Assembly: GCA_946409885.1 (NCBI GenBank)
Contig: CAMJYF010000059.1
Coordinates: 1-7,993, forward strand
Length of the DNA stretch: 7,993 nt
Direction of reading: 5' to 3'
From: an uncultured Clostridia bacterium
Lineage (GTDB): Bacteria; Bacillota; Clostridia; Oscillospirales; Acutalibacteraceae
Shown here: one piece after another, positions 1-5,333 of the stretch
Layout of the letters: each line of letters opens with the position of its first letter
Position numbering within the stretch: position 1 is the first letter of the stretch
Translations under genes and position numbers: made by a program
Notes under the pieces: generated by a model
What the model was told of the DNA's origin: nothing
The model's database searches: none
Seen by the model: only the letters and a program-made list of their open reading frames with translations

Positions 1-347
1 ATACCATGCAGTATATCAAGTGCGACGTTTCCACCATCTGCATGGGCATGGCGGCCAGCATGGGCGCGTTTCTGCTGGCGGCGGGCGCCAAGGGCAAGCG
101 TTACGCCCTGCCCAACAGCGAGATCATGATCCATCAGCCTTTGGGCGGCGCGCAGGGGCAGGCGACCGATATCAAGATCGTCTCCGACCACATCATCCGC
201 ATCCGCGACAAGATCAACCGCATCCTGGCTGACGAGACCGGCAAGCCCATCGAGGTGATCGAGCGCGATACCGACCGCGACAACTACATGTCCGCGGAGG
301 AGGCCTGCGTTTATGGGCTGGTGGATAAGGTGCTGTATAAGAGGTAA
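1..347 (+). CDS. clpP: ATP-dependent Clp protease proteolytic subunit ClpP, 5'-truncated by window edge
   Basis: This is the C-terminal part of the serine peptidase ClpP, which forms a double heptameric barrel and degrades proteins fed in by ClpX or ClpC. The reading frame is open from the first base; the first complete codon is Thr at 3-5, and the Met at 6-8 is internal, not a start. The visible part keeps the whole catalytic triad by family alignment: Ser in AASMG (codon 57-59), His in MIHQPLGG (132-134) and the second Asp of ERDTDRD (279-281), with spacings of 25 and 49 residues as in known ClpPs. It ends in the usual YGLVDKVL. Family members are about 195 residues, so roughly 80 N-terminal residues lie outside the window. 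The order clpP-clpX is the common one. The stop codon is followed at once by 7-nt repeats rather than by a conventional spacer. Confidence 0.97.
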   Translation, partial: TMQYIKCDVSTICMGMAASMGAFLLAAGAKGKRYALPNSEIMIHQPLGGAQGQATDIKIVSDHIIRIRDKINRILADETGKPIEVIERDTDRDNYMSAEEACVYGLVDKVLYKR

Positions 348-348
348 A

Positions 349-383
349 AGGTTTGAGGTTTGAGGTGTTAGGTTCAAGGTTTA
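349..383 (+). repeat. Purine-rich heptanucleotide tandem repeat (AGGTTTG type), 5 units
   Basis: Five contiguous 7-nt units starting two bases after the clpP stop: AGGTTTG, AGGTTTG, AGGTGTT, AGGTTCA, AGGTTTA. The phase is exact; units differ at up to three positions while the leading AGGT is invariant. This is the left arm of a degenerate inverted repeat with the pyrimidine-rich block that follows: AGGT pairs with ACCT, or with AACT through a G-U pair in RNA. Confidence 0.85.
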
Positions 384-392
384 GGAATATGT

Positions 393-482
393 AACTTGCA
401 CCTTACAACTTACAACTAACAACTTACACCTCATACCTCACACCTCACACCTCACACCTCACACCTTACACCTCACACCTCG
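393..482 (+). repeat. Pyrimidine-rich heptanucleotide tandem repeat (ACCTCAC / AACTTAC type), 12 units
   Basis: Twelve uninterrupted 7-nt units from 393 to 476 plus a partial unit. The first five are AACTTAC-like and the later ones ACCTCAC-like; four adjacent units (435-462) are identical. Every unit can be read as a complement of the AGGTTTG-type units at 349-383, so a transcript from clpP could fold back here. The block lies between clpP and clpX, where a short spacer or a clpX promoter would normally be. Confidence 0.85.
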
Positions 483-485
483 CAA

Positions 486-509
486 GCGGCACTGAGGTGC
501 CGCGCTACA
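486..509 (-). repeat. Hairpin repeat element, copy C (minus-strand TGTAGCGCGGC... form)
   Basis: A perfect 7-bp stem, GCGGCAC (486-492) with GTGCCGC (497-503), has the 4-nt loop TGAG and is followed by GCTACA (504-509). Read on the minus strand it begins TGTAGCGCGGC, the same 11 bases that begin the element at 3009-3033. The stem pair that is GGCGC/GCGCC there is GGCAC/GTGCC here, so both sides of the stem changed together. It ends 24 nt before the clpX start and has no T tract, so it is not a standard terminator. Confidence 0.7.
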
Positions 510-520
510 ATGTGACCGAC

Positions 521-526
521 GGAGGA
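521..526 (+). promoter_or_regulatory. Ribosome binding site deciding the clpX TTG start
   Basis: GGAGGA lies about 8 nt before the TTG at 534-536. It supports TTG as the start, because the protein then begins [10 protein letters not shown] and places the zinc-finger cysteines at residues 14, 17, 36 and 39, as expected for ClpX. No better-placed ATG or GTG exists in this frame. Confidence 0.8.
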
Positions 527-533
527 CGACCCT

Positions 534-1841
534 TTGGCAAAATACGACGATCCAAAAGACAGAACGATCCGCTGCTCCTTCTGCGGGCGGACGCAGGATC
601 AGGTGGGGATGCTCATTCAGGGCCCCGGCGCTTTCATCTGCGACAGCTGTATCGCCAGCTGTCTGGAGATCATCGAGAGCGGCGAAAACACGAAATTCGA
701 GAAGACGGGCGGCAAACGCAAGGCCACCTCCTCCCCCCGCATCCTGCCCAAGCCCAGCGAGCTGAAGGCCAAGCTGGATGAGTACGTCATCGGCCAGGAC
801 GAGGCGAAGATCGCCCTCTCCGTGGCCGTATATAACCACTACAAGCGCATTTACCGCAAGCCCAAAACCGACGTGGAGATCACCAAAAGCAACGTGCTGC
901 TGCTGGGCCCCACCGGCGTGGGAAAGACCTTTCTGGCGCAGAATCTGGCCAAAACGCTGGACGTGCCCTTCGCCATCGCGGACGCCACCACCCTTACCGA
1001 GGCCGGCTACGTGGGCGAGGATGTGGAAAACATCCTGCTGCGGCTGATCCAGGCGGCGGATTTTGACGTGGAACGGGCGGAGCGCGGCATCATCTATATC
1101 GACGAGATCGACAAGATCGCCCGCAAGTCGGAGAACACCTCCATCACCCGCGACGTCAGCGGCGAGGGCGTGCAGCAGGCGCTGCTGAAGATCCTGGAGG
1201 GCACCGTGGCCAACGTGCCGCCCCAGGGCGGGCGCAAGCACCCCCAGCAGGATTTCATCCAGATCGATACCTCCAACATCCTGTTCATCTGCGGCGGCGC
1301 TTTCGACGGCATTGAGCGCATCGTGGAAAAGCGCCTGGGCAACTCGGTGCTGGGCTTCGGCAGCGAGCTGATTGTGAAATCGGAGCTGGACCGGGATACC
1401 ATCATGCAGAAGGTGATCCCGCAGGATCTGATCAAGTTCGGCCTGATCCCGGAGTTGGTGGGCCGTATGCCCGTGCTGACCGCGCTGAAGAATCTGGACG
1501 AGGAGGCGCTGATCCGCATCCTCAAGGAGCCGAAGAACTCCCTGTACAAGCAGTACCGCGCCCTGTTTGAGATTGACAGGGTGGAGCTGGAATTCACCGA
1601 GGACGCCTTTGCCGCCATCGCGCAGAGCGCCCTGGAAAAGAACACCGGCGCCAGAGGACTGCGGGCCATTATGGAGCGGGTGCTGCAGCCCATCATGTAC
1701 GAGATCCCCTCCGACCCCACGGTCACCCGCGTGACCATCACCTCCGCCTGTGTCAACGGCGTGGGCGAGCCCGCCATCGAGCGGGATCCCGCCCGTCTGG
1801 CCCCGCCGAAGGAGAGCAAGCTGAAGCCCACGATCGCGTGA
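534..1841 (+). CDS. clpX: ATP-dependent Clp protease ATP-binding subunit ClpX
   Basis: ClpX is the AAA+ unfoldase that recognises substrates, unfolds them and threads them into ClpP in the cytoplasm. The 435-residue product is of normal length. In order it shows: an N-terminal C4 zinc-binding domain (Cys14, Cys17, Cys36, Cys39), Walker A GPTGVGKT (125-132), the pore-1 loop GYVGED (158-163), Walker B IIYIDE (186-191), the pore-2 RKH motif (234-236), the ClpP-docking loop LGF (273-275, the usual IGF tripeptide), the arginine finger in GRMP (Arg311) and the sensor-2 GARGLR (Arg374). All key residues are present, so an active enzyme is expected. Translation starts at TTG with a good ribosome binding site. 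It lies 186 nt after clpP, and that gap is almost entirely repeats. No convincing promoter is seen in the gap, so it is probably read from upstream of clpP. Confidence 0.98.
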   Translation: MAKYDDPKDRTIRCSFCGRTQDQVGMLIQGPGAFICDSCIASCLEIIESGENTKFEKTGGKRKATSSPRILPKPSELKAKLDEYVIGQDEAKIALSVAVYNHYKRIYRKPKTDVEITKSNVLLLGPTGVGKTFLAQNLAKTLDVPFAIADATTLTEAGYVGEDVENILLRLIQAADFDVERAERGIIYIDEIDKIARKSENTSITRDVSGEGVQQALLKILEGTVANVPPQGGRKHPQQDFIQIDTSNILFICGGAFDGIERIVEKRLGNSVLGFGSELIVKSELDRDTIMQKVIPQDLIKFGLIPELVGRMPVLTALKNLDEEALIRILKEPKNSLYKQYRALFEIDRVELEFTEDAFAAIAQSALEKNTGARGLRAIMERVLQPIMYEIPSDPTVTRVTITSACVNGVGEPAIERDPARLAPPKESKLKPTIA

Positions 1842-1915
1842 CGGACCGGAGCGACGGCCCTTTGCCGGAGACTGCCGCGCACGGATCAATTTTTTTCGGT
1901 TTTTACAATAACCAC

Positions 1916-1944
1916 TTGAAAAAGGGTTCCGCTTTTGCTATAAT
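1916..1944 (+). promoter_or_regulatory. Sigma-A promoter for the SH3b protein gene
   Basis: TTGAAA (1916-1921), a 17-nt spacer and TATAAT (1939-1944), with TGC just before the -10 giving an extended -10. Transcription should start near 1951, which rules out an in-frame TTG at 1953 as the translation start and favours the ATG at 1986. A run of seven T at 1890-1896 lies between clpX and this promoter, but I see no strong stem before it. Confidence 0.85.
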
Positions 1945-1970
1945 CATATTGATTGAAACAGAAAACAAAA

Positions 1971-1976
1971 AAGGAG
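1971..1976 (+). promoter_or_regulatory. Ribosome binding site for the SH3b protein, fixing its ATG start
   Basis: AAGGAG, 9 nt before the ATG at 1986-1988. Together with the promoter just upstream it selects this ATG over the in-frame TTG at 1953. Confidence 0.8.
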
Positions 1977-1985
1977 CGAGCTTCC

Positions 1986-2858
1986 ATGGATGATAAAGTA
2001 AAATATACCAGTTATGAGGATTATGAGGAAAACGTGGACCAGATGCCGGATGAATATGACGACGATTATGACGACGGCGGCGCCGGCAGAGGCACCCGCC
2101 GGTCGGTCAAATCCCTTTTGGTGCTGCTGGTGGCCGTGCTGGTCGTGTTCGCGGTGCTGATCGGCGTATATCTCGCCAAGAACAAAAAGGACGGCAAGGA
2201 TACCCCCGCCAACAGCAGCGACGTGGTCACCACCACGGAGCCTGTCAGCGAGAGAGTCACCACGGAGGCGGAGCTGTATCAGCCCGGCGAGTACGTCGTC
2301 ACTGCCGACGGCAGCCTGCGCCTGAGAGAAGAGCATTCCATCGATTCCAAACATATCATGAGCGTGCCCAACGGCACCAAGCTGACCATCACCGAGATCT
2401 ATGTGGATTCCGCCGCCGCCAATGCGGAAGAAAAATTCTGGGGCAAGACGGATTATAAGGGATGGACCGCCTGGGTGGCCATGGCCTACCTGACCAAGAG
2501 CGGCTCGCAGCCTGCCGCCGCCACCGGCACCGACGTGCCGCAGCCCGGCGTGACCGGCAACGTTACCACCACGCTTCCCGGTGAAACGACTACCAAAGCC
2601 CCCGGTACCCCCACCGGCAAGTACGATACCGGCAAGTACAAGGTCACCGCGGATGAGGTTGGCTTCGTCCGTCTGAGAGAATCCCACAGCGTGGATTCCG
2701 AATCCCTTGACGAGATCGAGTACGGCGAGGAGATCACCATCCTGGAGGTCTATCACGATACCGACGCGGAAGACGACACCCTGGAGTACTGGGGTAAGGT
2801 CTCCTACGGCGGCAACGTGGGCTGGGTGGCCATGTATTACACCGCTCCGGTCAACTGA
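1986..2858 (+). CDS. Membrane-anchored protein with two bacterial SH3 (SH3b) domains
   Basis: A 290-residue protein of unknown specific function. Residues 1-31 are very acidic (14 Asp/Glu and five Tyr). A basic stretch (Arg35, Arg38, Arg39, Lys42) precedes a single hydrophobic segment at about 43-64, so an inside-out N-terminal anchor with the C-terminus outside is inferred. Two SH3b-like repeats follow, at about 101-169 and 216-286. Each has the pattern VTAD..LRLRE.HS.DS, then WGK..Y.G..WVAM.YL/T; they are clearly duplicates of one another. Thr/Pro-rich linkers (about 79-95 and 174-211) separate the anchor and the domains, as in wall-spanning Gram-positive proteins. SH3b domains commonly bind cell-wall peptides, so a wall-sensing or wall-anchoring role is plausible but inferred; no enzyme domain is present. 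It is monocistronic, with its own promoter and a hairpin terminator. Confidence 0.85.
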   Translation: MDDKVKYTSYEDYEENVDQMPDEYDDDYDDGGAGRGTRRSVKSLLVLLVAVLVVFAVLIGVYLAKNKKDGKDTPANSSDVVTTTEPVSERVTTEAELYQPGEYVVTADGSLRLREEHSIDSKHIMSVPNGTKLTITEIYVDSAAANAEEKFWGKTDYKGWTAWVAMAYLTKSGSQPAAATGTDVPQPGVTGNVTTTLPGETTTKAPGTPTGKYDTGKYKVTADEVGFVRLRESHSVDSESLDEIEYGEEITILEVYHDTDAEDDTLEYWGKVSYGGNVGWVAMYYTAPVN

Positions 2859-2891
2859 GTGACCGTTACCGGCGGAAAAGACAGTATAACG

Positions 2892-2924
2892 AAGGGAGCC
2901 GCGGCGGAATGCCGCGGCTCTTTG
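2892..2924 (+). terminator. Probable intrinsic terminator of the SH3b gene
   Basis: A perfect 10-bp stem, GAGCCGCGGC (2896-2905) with GCCGCGGCTC (2911-2920), loop GGAAT, followed by TTTGTG. The stem is very strong but the T tract is only three bases, so termination efficiency is uncertain. It begins 37 nt after the stop codon, the expected place. Confidence 0.7.
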
Positions 2925-2938
2925 TGCGTTCGGGGAAG

Positions 2939-2963
2939 TGTAGCACGACGCTTCTGCGCCGTT
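2939..2963 (+). repeat. Hairpin repeat element, copy A
   Basis: This 25-nt element matches 3009-3033 at 22 of 25 positions; all three differences are transitions. It starts TGTAGC and contains CGACGC (2948-2953), loop TTCT and GCGCCG (2958-2963 less one base), a stem with one A-C mismatch that is a G-C pair in copy B. It directly precedes the CGGAGTT-type heptads. Confidence 0.7.
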
Positions 2964-2968
2964 TTTCA

Positions 2969-2996
2969 GTTCGGAGTTCGGAGTTCGGAATTCGGA
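2969..2996 (+). repeat. Heptanucleotide tandem repeat (GTTCGGA type), 4 units
   Basis: GTTCGGA three times and then ATTCGGA, in exact 7-nt phase. It is complementary to the AACTCCG units at 3107-3134, forming the left arm of an inverted repeat whose loop contains element B and the AATAGGG heptads. Confidence 0.85.
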
Positions 2997-3008
2997 ATTA
3001 TTTGAACC

Positions 3009-3033
3009 TGTAGCGCGGCGCTCCTGCGCCGTT
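3009..3033 (+). repeat. Hairpin repeat element, copy B
   Basis: Begins TGTAGCGCGGCG and folds as CGGCGC (3016-3021), loop TCCT, GCGCCG (3026-3031): a perfect 6-bp stem. It is a direct repeat of copy A 70 nt upstream, and its minus-strand relative is copy C before clpX. It is followed directly by the AACAGGG/AATAGGG heptads. Confidence 0.75.
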
Positions 3034-3103
3034 AACAGGGAATAGGGAGTAGGGAATAGGGAGTAGGGTCCAGGGAGTAGGGAATAGGGAACAGGGAACA
3101 GGA
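3034..3103 (+). repeat. Heptanucleotide tandem repeat (AATAGGG / AGTAGGG type), 10 units
   Basis: Ten contiguous 7-nt units: AACAGGG, AATAGGG, AGTAGGG, AATAGGG, AGTAGGG, TCCAGGG, AGTAGGG, AATAGGG, AACAGGG, AACAGGA. The AGGG/AGGA end is constant and the first three bases vary. There is no coding potential. In the sense of the neighbouring hydrolase (minus strand) this block is pyrimidine-rich, like the ACCTCAC block in the sense of clpP. Confidence 0.9.
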
Positions 3104-3106
3104 ATT

Positions 3107-3136
3107 AACTCCGAACTCCGCATTCCGAACTCCGCA
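3107..3136 (+). repeat. Heptanucleotide tandem repeat (AACTCCG type), 4 units, abutting hydrolase stop codon
   Basis: AACTCCG, AACTCCG, CATTCCG, AACTCCG at 3107-3134, then CATTA, whose last three bases are the TAA stop of the minus-strand hydrolase. It is the reverse-complement partner of the GTTCGGA units at 2969-2996. In the sense of the hydrolase it is purine-rich and begins directly at the stop, as at clpP. Confidence 0.85.
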
Positions 3137-4072
3137 TTACCTTACCACTTTTTCCGCGAAGGCGGCGATGTCGGCGTAGACGTCAAAGCGGCAGTCCTCG
3201 TTGTGGATCTCGTGGCGCAGGCCGTCGTACAGCTTCATGGTCACGTCCGTATGGCCGGACTGCACCAGCTTGTCGCGCACCTCGGTCACGCCCTTGCCGT
3301 AGTTGCCCACGGGGTCCATGCTGCCCGCGATCAGGTATATGGGCAGGTTTTTGGGAACGGCCTCGTACCAGTCCTTGCCGGAGACGGAGCCCAGCAGGCG
3401 GAACAGATCCCGGTAGCCGTAGGCGGTGAACAGGTAGCCGCACTTGTCGTCGGCCACGTACTTTCTGACGTTTTCCTCGTTCACGGAAAGCCACTCAAAG
3501 CCGGTGCTGCCGTTGAACTTTTTGTTGTAGCTGCCAAAGGCCAGGTTGTTGATGAAGGGGGAGCGGTAGTGGCCGCCCTTCACCTTGCCTATGGTATCCG
3601 CGATCAACGCGCCCAGCGCCGCGGCGGGGTTGGCCCCGCTGGTGCCGCAGAAGATGAAGCCGTCCGCCACGCCGGGGTATTTGGCGGCAAAGCGTCTGGC
3701 GATAAAGGAGCCCATGGAATGGCCCCATACCACCAGCTTTTTGCCCGGGTGCTTGCTTTTGGCCAGCTGGGCCACGCTCTTTACGTCGTCCACCAGGCGC
3801 TCATTGCCGTCCTTTTCGCCGAAATAACCCAGGTCCTCGTCCTTTGCGACGGAACGGCCGTGGCCGGCGTGCTCATGCATATACACGGCAAAGCCCCGGT
3901 CGCACAGATAGCCGGCGGCCTCCAGATAGCGGTCGGTATGCTCCGCCATGCCGTGCACGATCTCCAGCACGCCGACGACGGCGGATTCCTCCGCGGGAAC
4001 AACGGACTGCACAAACAGGTCCGTGATGCCGGTGGAGGATTTCAGATGATATTCATTGCGGATGTGATCCAT
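3137..4072 (-). CDS. Alpha/beta hydrolase, monoacylglycerol lipase-like (serine aminopeptidase S33 family)
   Basis: A 311-residue alpha/beta-hydrolase with a lysophospholipase/monoacylglycerol lipase pattern. Early motifs are HGMAEHTDRY (40-49), matching the HGxxEHxxRY oxyanion-hole region of this family, and HEHAGHGRS (66-74). The nucleophile elbow is GHSMGS (117-122) with Ser119; Asp253 in GSMDPVG and His287 in GLRHEIHNE complete the triad. Length and spacing fit an intact enzyme. A cap region lies at about 150-235. There is no signal peptide, so a cytoplasmic esterase or lipase acting on monoacylglycerols or lysophospholipids is likely; the true substrate cannot be read from sequence. The ATG at 4072 has AGGAG (4081-4085 on the minus strand) 8 nt upstream and its own promoter. 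It is transcribed alone, divergently from the MreB-like gene, and its stop codon touches a repeat block. Confidence 0.9.
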   Translation of the reverse strand: MDHIRNEYHLKSSTGITDLFVQSVVPAEESAVVGVLEIVHGMAEHTDRYLEAAGYLCDRGFAVYMHEHAGHGRSVAKDEDLGYFGEKDGNERLVDDVKSVAQLAKSKHPGKKLVVWGHSMGSFIARRFAAKYPGVADGFIFCGTSGANPAAALGALIADTIGKVKGGHYRSPFINNLAFGSYNKKFNGSTGFEWLSVNEENVRKYVADDKCGYLFTAYGYRDLFRLLGSVSGKDWYEAVPKNLPIYLIAGSMDPVGNYGKGVTEVRDKLVQSGHTDVTMKLYDGLRHEIHNEDCRFDVYADIAAFAEKVVR

Positions 4073-4104
4073 AACGCTGTCTCCTGTTTCTTTTTTTTTG
4101 TTTC

Positions 4105-4132
4105 ATCATAGCACATTTTTCCGGTGATGCAA
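4105..4132 (-). promoter_or_regulatory. Promoter of the alpha/beta hydrolase gene
   Basis: On the minus strand: TTGCAT (4132-4127), a 16-nt spacer and TATGAT (4110-4105), with TGC just before the -10. An AT-rich stretch follows up to the AGGAG site at 4085-4081. The -35 is only moderately good; the extended -10 supports the call. Confidence 0.65.
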
Positions 4133-4224
4133 ACCGTTTTGCGACAATTCTTGATTTATTGTGCATTATCCATAAAAAACAGCAATGATTTTTGACCATA
4201 AAAGCCAAGGACAAAGGGCCGCGC

Positions 4225-4242
4225 CTCCCTTGCCAAAGGGGG
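4225..4242 (+). promoter_or_regulatory. Inverted repeat overlapping the -35 of the MreB-like gene
   Basis: CTCCCTT (4225-4231) pairs with AAGGGGG (4236-4242), one T-G wobble, loop GCCA. It covers the predicted -35 hexamer at 4230-4235. It could be an operator, a leftover small repeat, or chance; it has no usable T tract as a terminator. Confidence 0.35.
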
Positions 4243-4259
4243 CCTTTCTGTGGTACAAT
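4230..4259 (+). promoter_or_regulatory. Promoter of the MreB-like gene (and probably recD2)
   Basis: TTGCCA (4230-4235), an 18-nt spacer and TACAAT (4254-4259), preceded by TGG (extended -10). The start of transcription near 4266 leaves only about 20 nt of leader, containing a near-perfect ribosome binding site, AAGGAGGTGA (4271-4280). Confidence 0.7.
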
Positions 4260-4284
4260 AACAAAATATGAAGGAGGTGAGGGT

Positions 4285-5322
4285 ATGCTGGGCGTCAGAA
4301 TGGGCATCGATTTCGGTTCCGCCAACCTGACGGTGTTTGTGGAAGGCAAGGGCGTTGTGCTCAGCGAGCCTTCCGTGATGATCCGCGACGCGTCCTCCGG
4401 CAAGGTGCTGGCCATGGGCGGCGCCGCCAAAAGCATGGCGGGAAAGCTCCCTCCCTCGCTTTACGCCGTCAGCCCCATCAAAGAGGGCGTCGTCAACGAC
4501 GCCGAGGCGGCCCGCCTGATGCTGAGCCGCTACCTGGACAGGATCTGCGACGGCAGGCTGTTCCGGCCCAGCGTGCTGTTGTGCGTGCCCGGCACCGTGA
4601 CGGAGATCGCCAAAGAGGCCCTGTTTGAAACCGTAACGGCAGCGGGCGCGGGCCGGGCCTGCTTTATCAGCGAGGCGCTGGCCGCCGCCATCGGGGCTGG
4701 CGTCAGCCTGACGGAGCCAAAGGGCGCCTGCATCTGCGACATCGGGGGCGACATCACCGATATCGCCGTGGTCACCATGGGCAATCCCGCCGGGTCCTGC
4801 TCCGTGCGGGTGGGGGGCAACGTGCTGACCCAGGCCATCGCCGACCACGTGCTGCGGCAGTACCGTGTGGAGATCGGCGCCGCGGAGGCGGAACGGCTGA
4901 AGCATACGGTGGGCTGCGCCATCCCCCGGGAAAACGAGCTGGCGGTCACGGGCTGCGGCAAACACGTCGATACCGGTCTGCCGGTCTCCTTTGAGCTGAC
5001 CTCCACCGACGCTTACGGCGTTCTGCGGCCCTATCTGGCGCAGATACTGGCGGGGCTGCGGCAGGTGCTGGAGGAGACCTCCCCCGAGCTGTGCGCCGAC
5101 CTGCTGGACAGCGGCGTGATCCTGACCGGCGGCACCGCCAACCTGTACGGCATTGAGATGCTGATCTCCCGGGCCACCGGCCTGCCCGTCCAAAAGGCGG
5201 AGGAGCCGGAAAGCTGCGCCGCCAGGGGCATCGGCAAGCTGCTGAAGAATATGAAATACCTGGAGCGGAACGGCTATTATTTTGCCGCCGCCTCCGGTGA
5301 AACGGAATACGAGGAAGACTGA
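4285..5322 (+). CDS. MreB/Mbl-family actin-like protein with altered nucleotide-binding motifs
   Basis: A 345-residue actin-like ATPase-fold protein, the usual MreB length. MreB-family proteins polymerise under the membrane and guide cell-wall synthesis. Family signatures run throughout: IDFGSANLTVFVEGKGVVL (8-26, phosphate-1 region), EPSV (28-31), CVPGTVTE (100-107), ISEALAAAIGAG (128-139), VRVGGN (174-179), VTGLP as DTGLPVSFEL (229-238) and PELCADLLDSGVILTGG (267-283). An LF pair at 92-93 before RPSVLLCVP sits where MreB has its hydrophobic membrane-contact loop. Two normally glycine positions differ: phosphate-2 reads DIGGDITD (152-159, usual DIGGGTTD), and the adenosine motif reads LTGGTANLYG (280-289, usual LTGGGALLRG). 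Nucleotide binding or hydrolysis may thus be altered. No mreC or mreD is adjacent, so this may be a paralogue rather than the main MreB. The start is set by AAGGAGGTGA; recD2 follows after 11 nt. Confidence 0.85.
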   Translation: MLGVRMGIDFGSANLTVFVEGKGVVLSEPSVMIRDASSGKVLAMGGAAKSMAGKLPPSLYAVSPIKEGVVNDAEAARLMLSRYLDRICDGRLFRPSVLLCVPGTVTEIAKEALFETVTAAGAGRACFISEALAAAIGAGVSLTEPKGACICDIGGDITDIAVVTMGNPAGSCSVRVGGNVLTQAIADHVLRQYRVEIGAAEAERLKHTVGCAIPRENELAVTGCGKHVDTGLPVSFELTSTDAYGVLRPYLAQILAGLRQVLEETSPELCADLLDSGVILTGGTANLYGIEMLISRATGLPVQKAEEPESCAARGIGKLLKNMKYLERNGYYFAAASGETEYEED

Positions 5323-5333
5323 GAACAGCGTCA

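Noticed and set aside
349..482. CRISPR array
   Set aside because: The units are 7 nt and contiguous; there are no 20-40-nt spacers and no cas genes.
506..511. TACAAT as a -10 box for clpX, supplied by hairpin copy C
   Set aside because: There is no -35 at the right distance, and the transcript would begin only a few bases before the ribosome binding site.
459..1889. Long minus-strand reading frame (476 codons) opposite clpX
   Set aside because: It is antisense to an intact clpX with all family motifs; GC-rich codons commonly leave such open frames, and the product resembles nothing known.
1842..1900. Terminator for clpX ending in T7 at 1890-1896
   Set aside because: The T tract is there, but I could find only stems of 3-4 bp before it; too weak to call.
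1953..1985. Earlier TTG start for the SH3b protein
   Set aside because: It lies at the predicted transcription start and has no ribosome binding site; the ATG at 1986 has AAGGAG 9 nt upstream.
3203..4111. 302-codon plus-strand frame opposite the hydrolase
   Set aside because: The minus strand encodes a complete alpha/beta hydrolase with catalytic triad, start site and promoter; the plus frame has no ribosome binding site.
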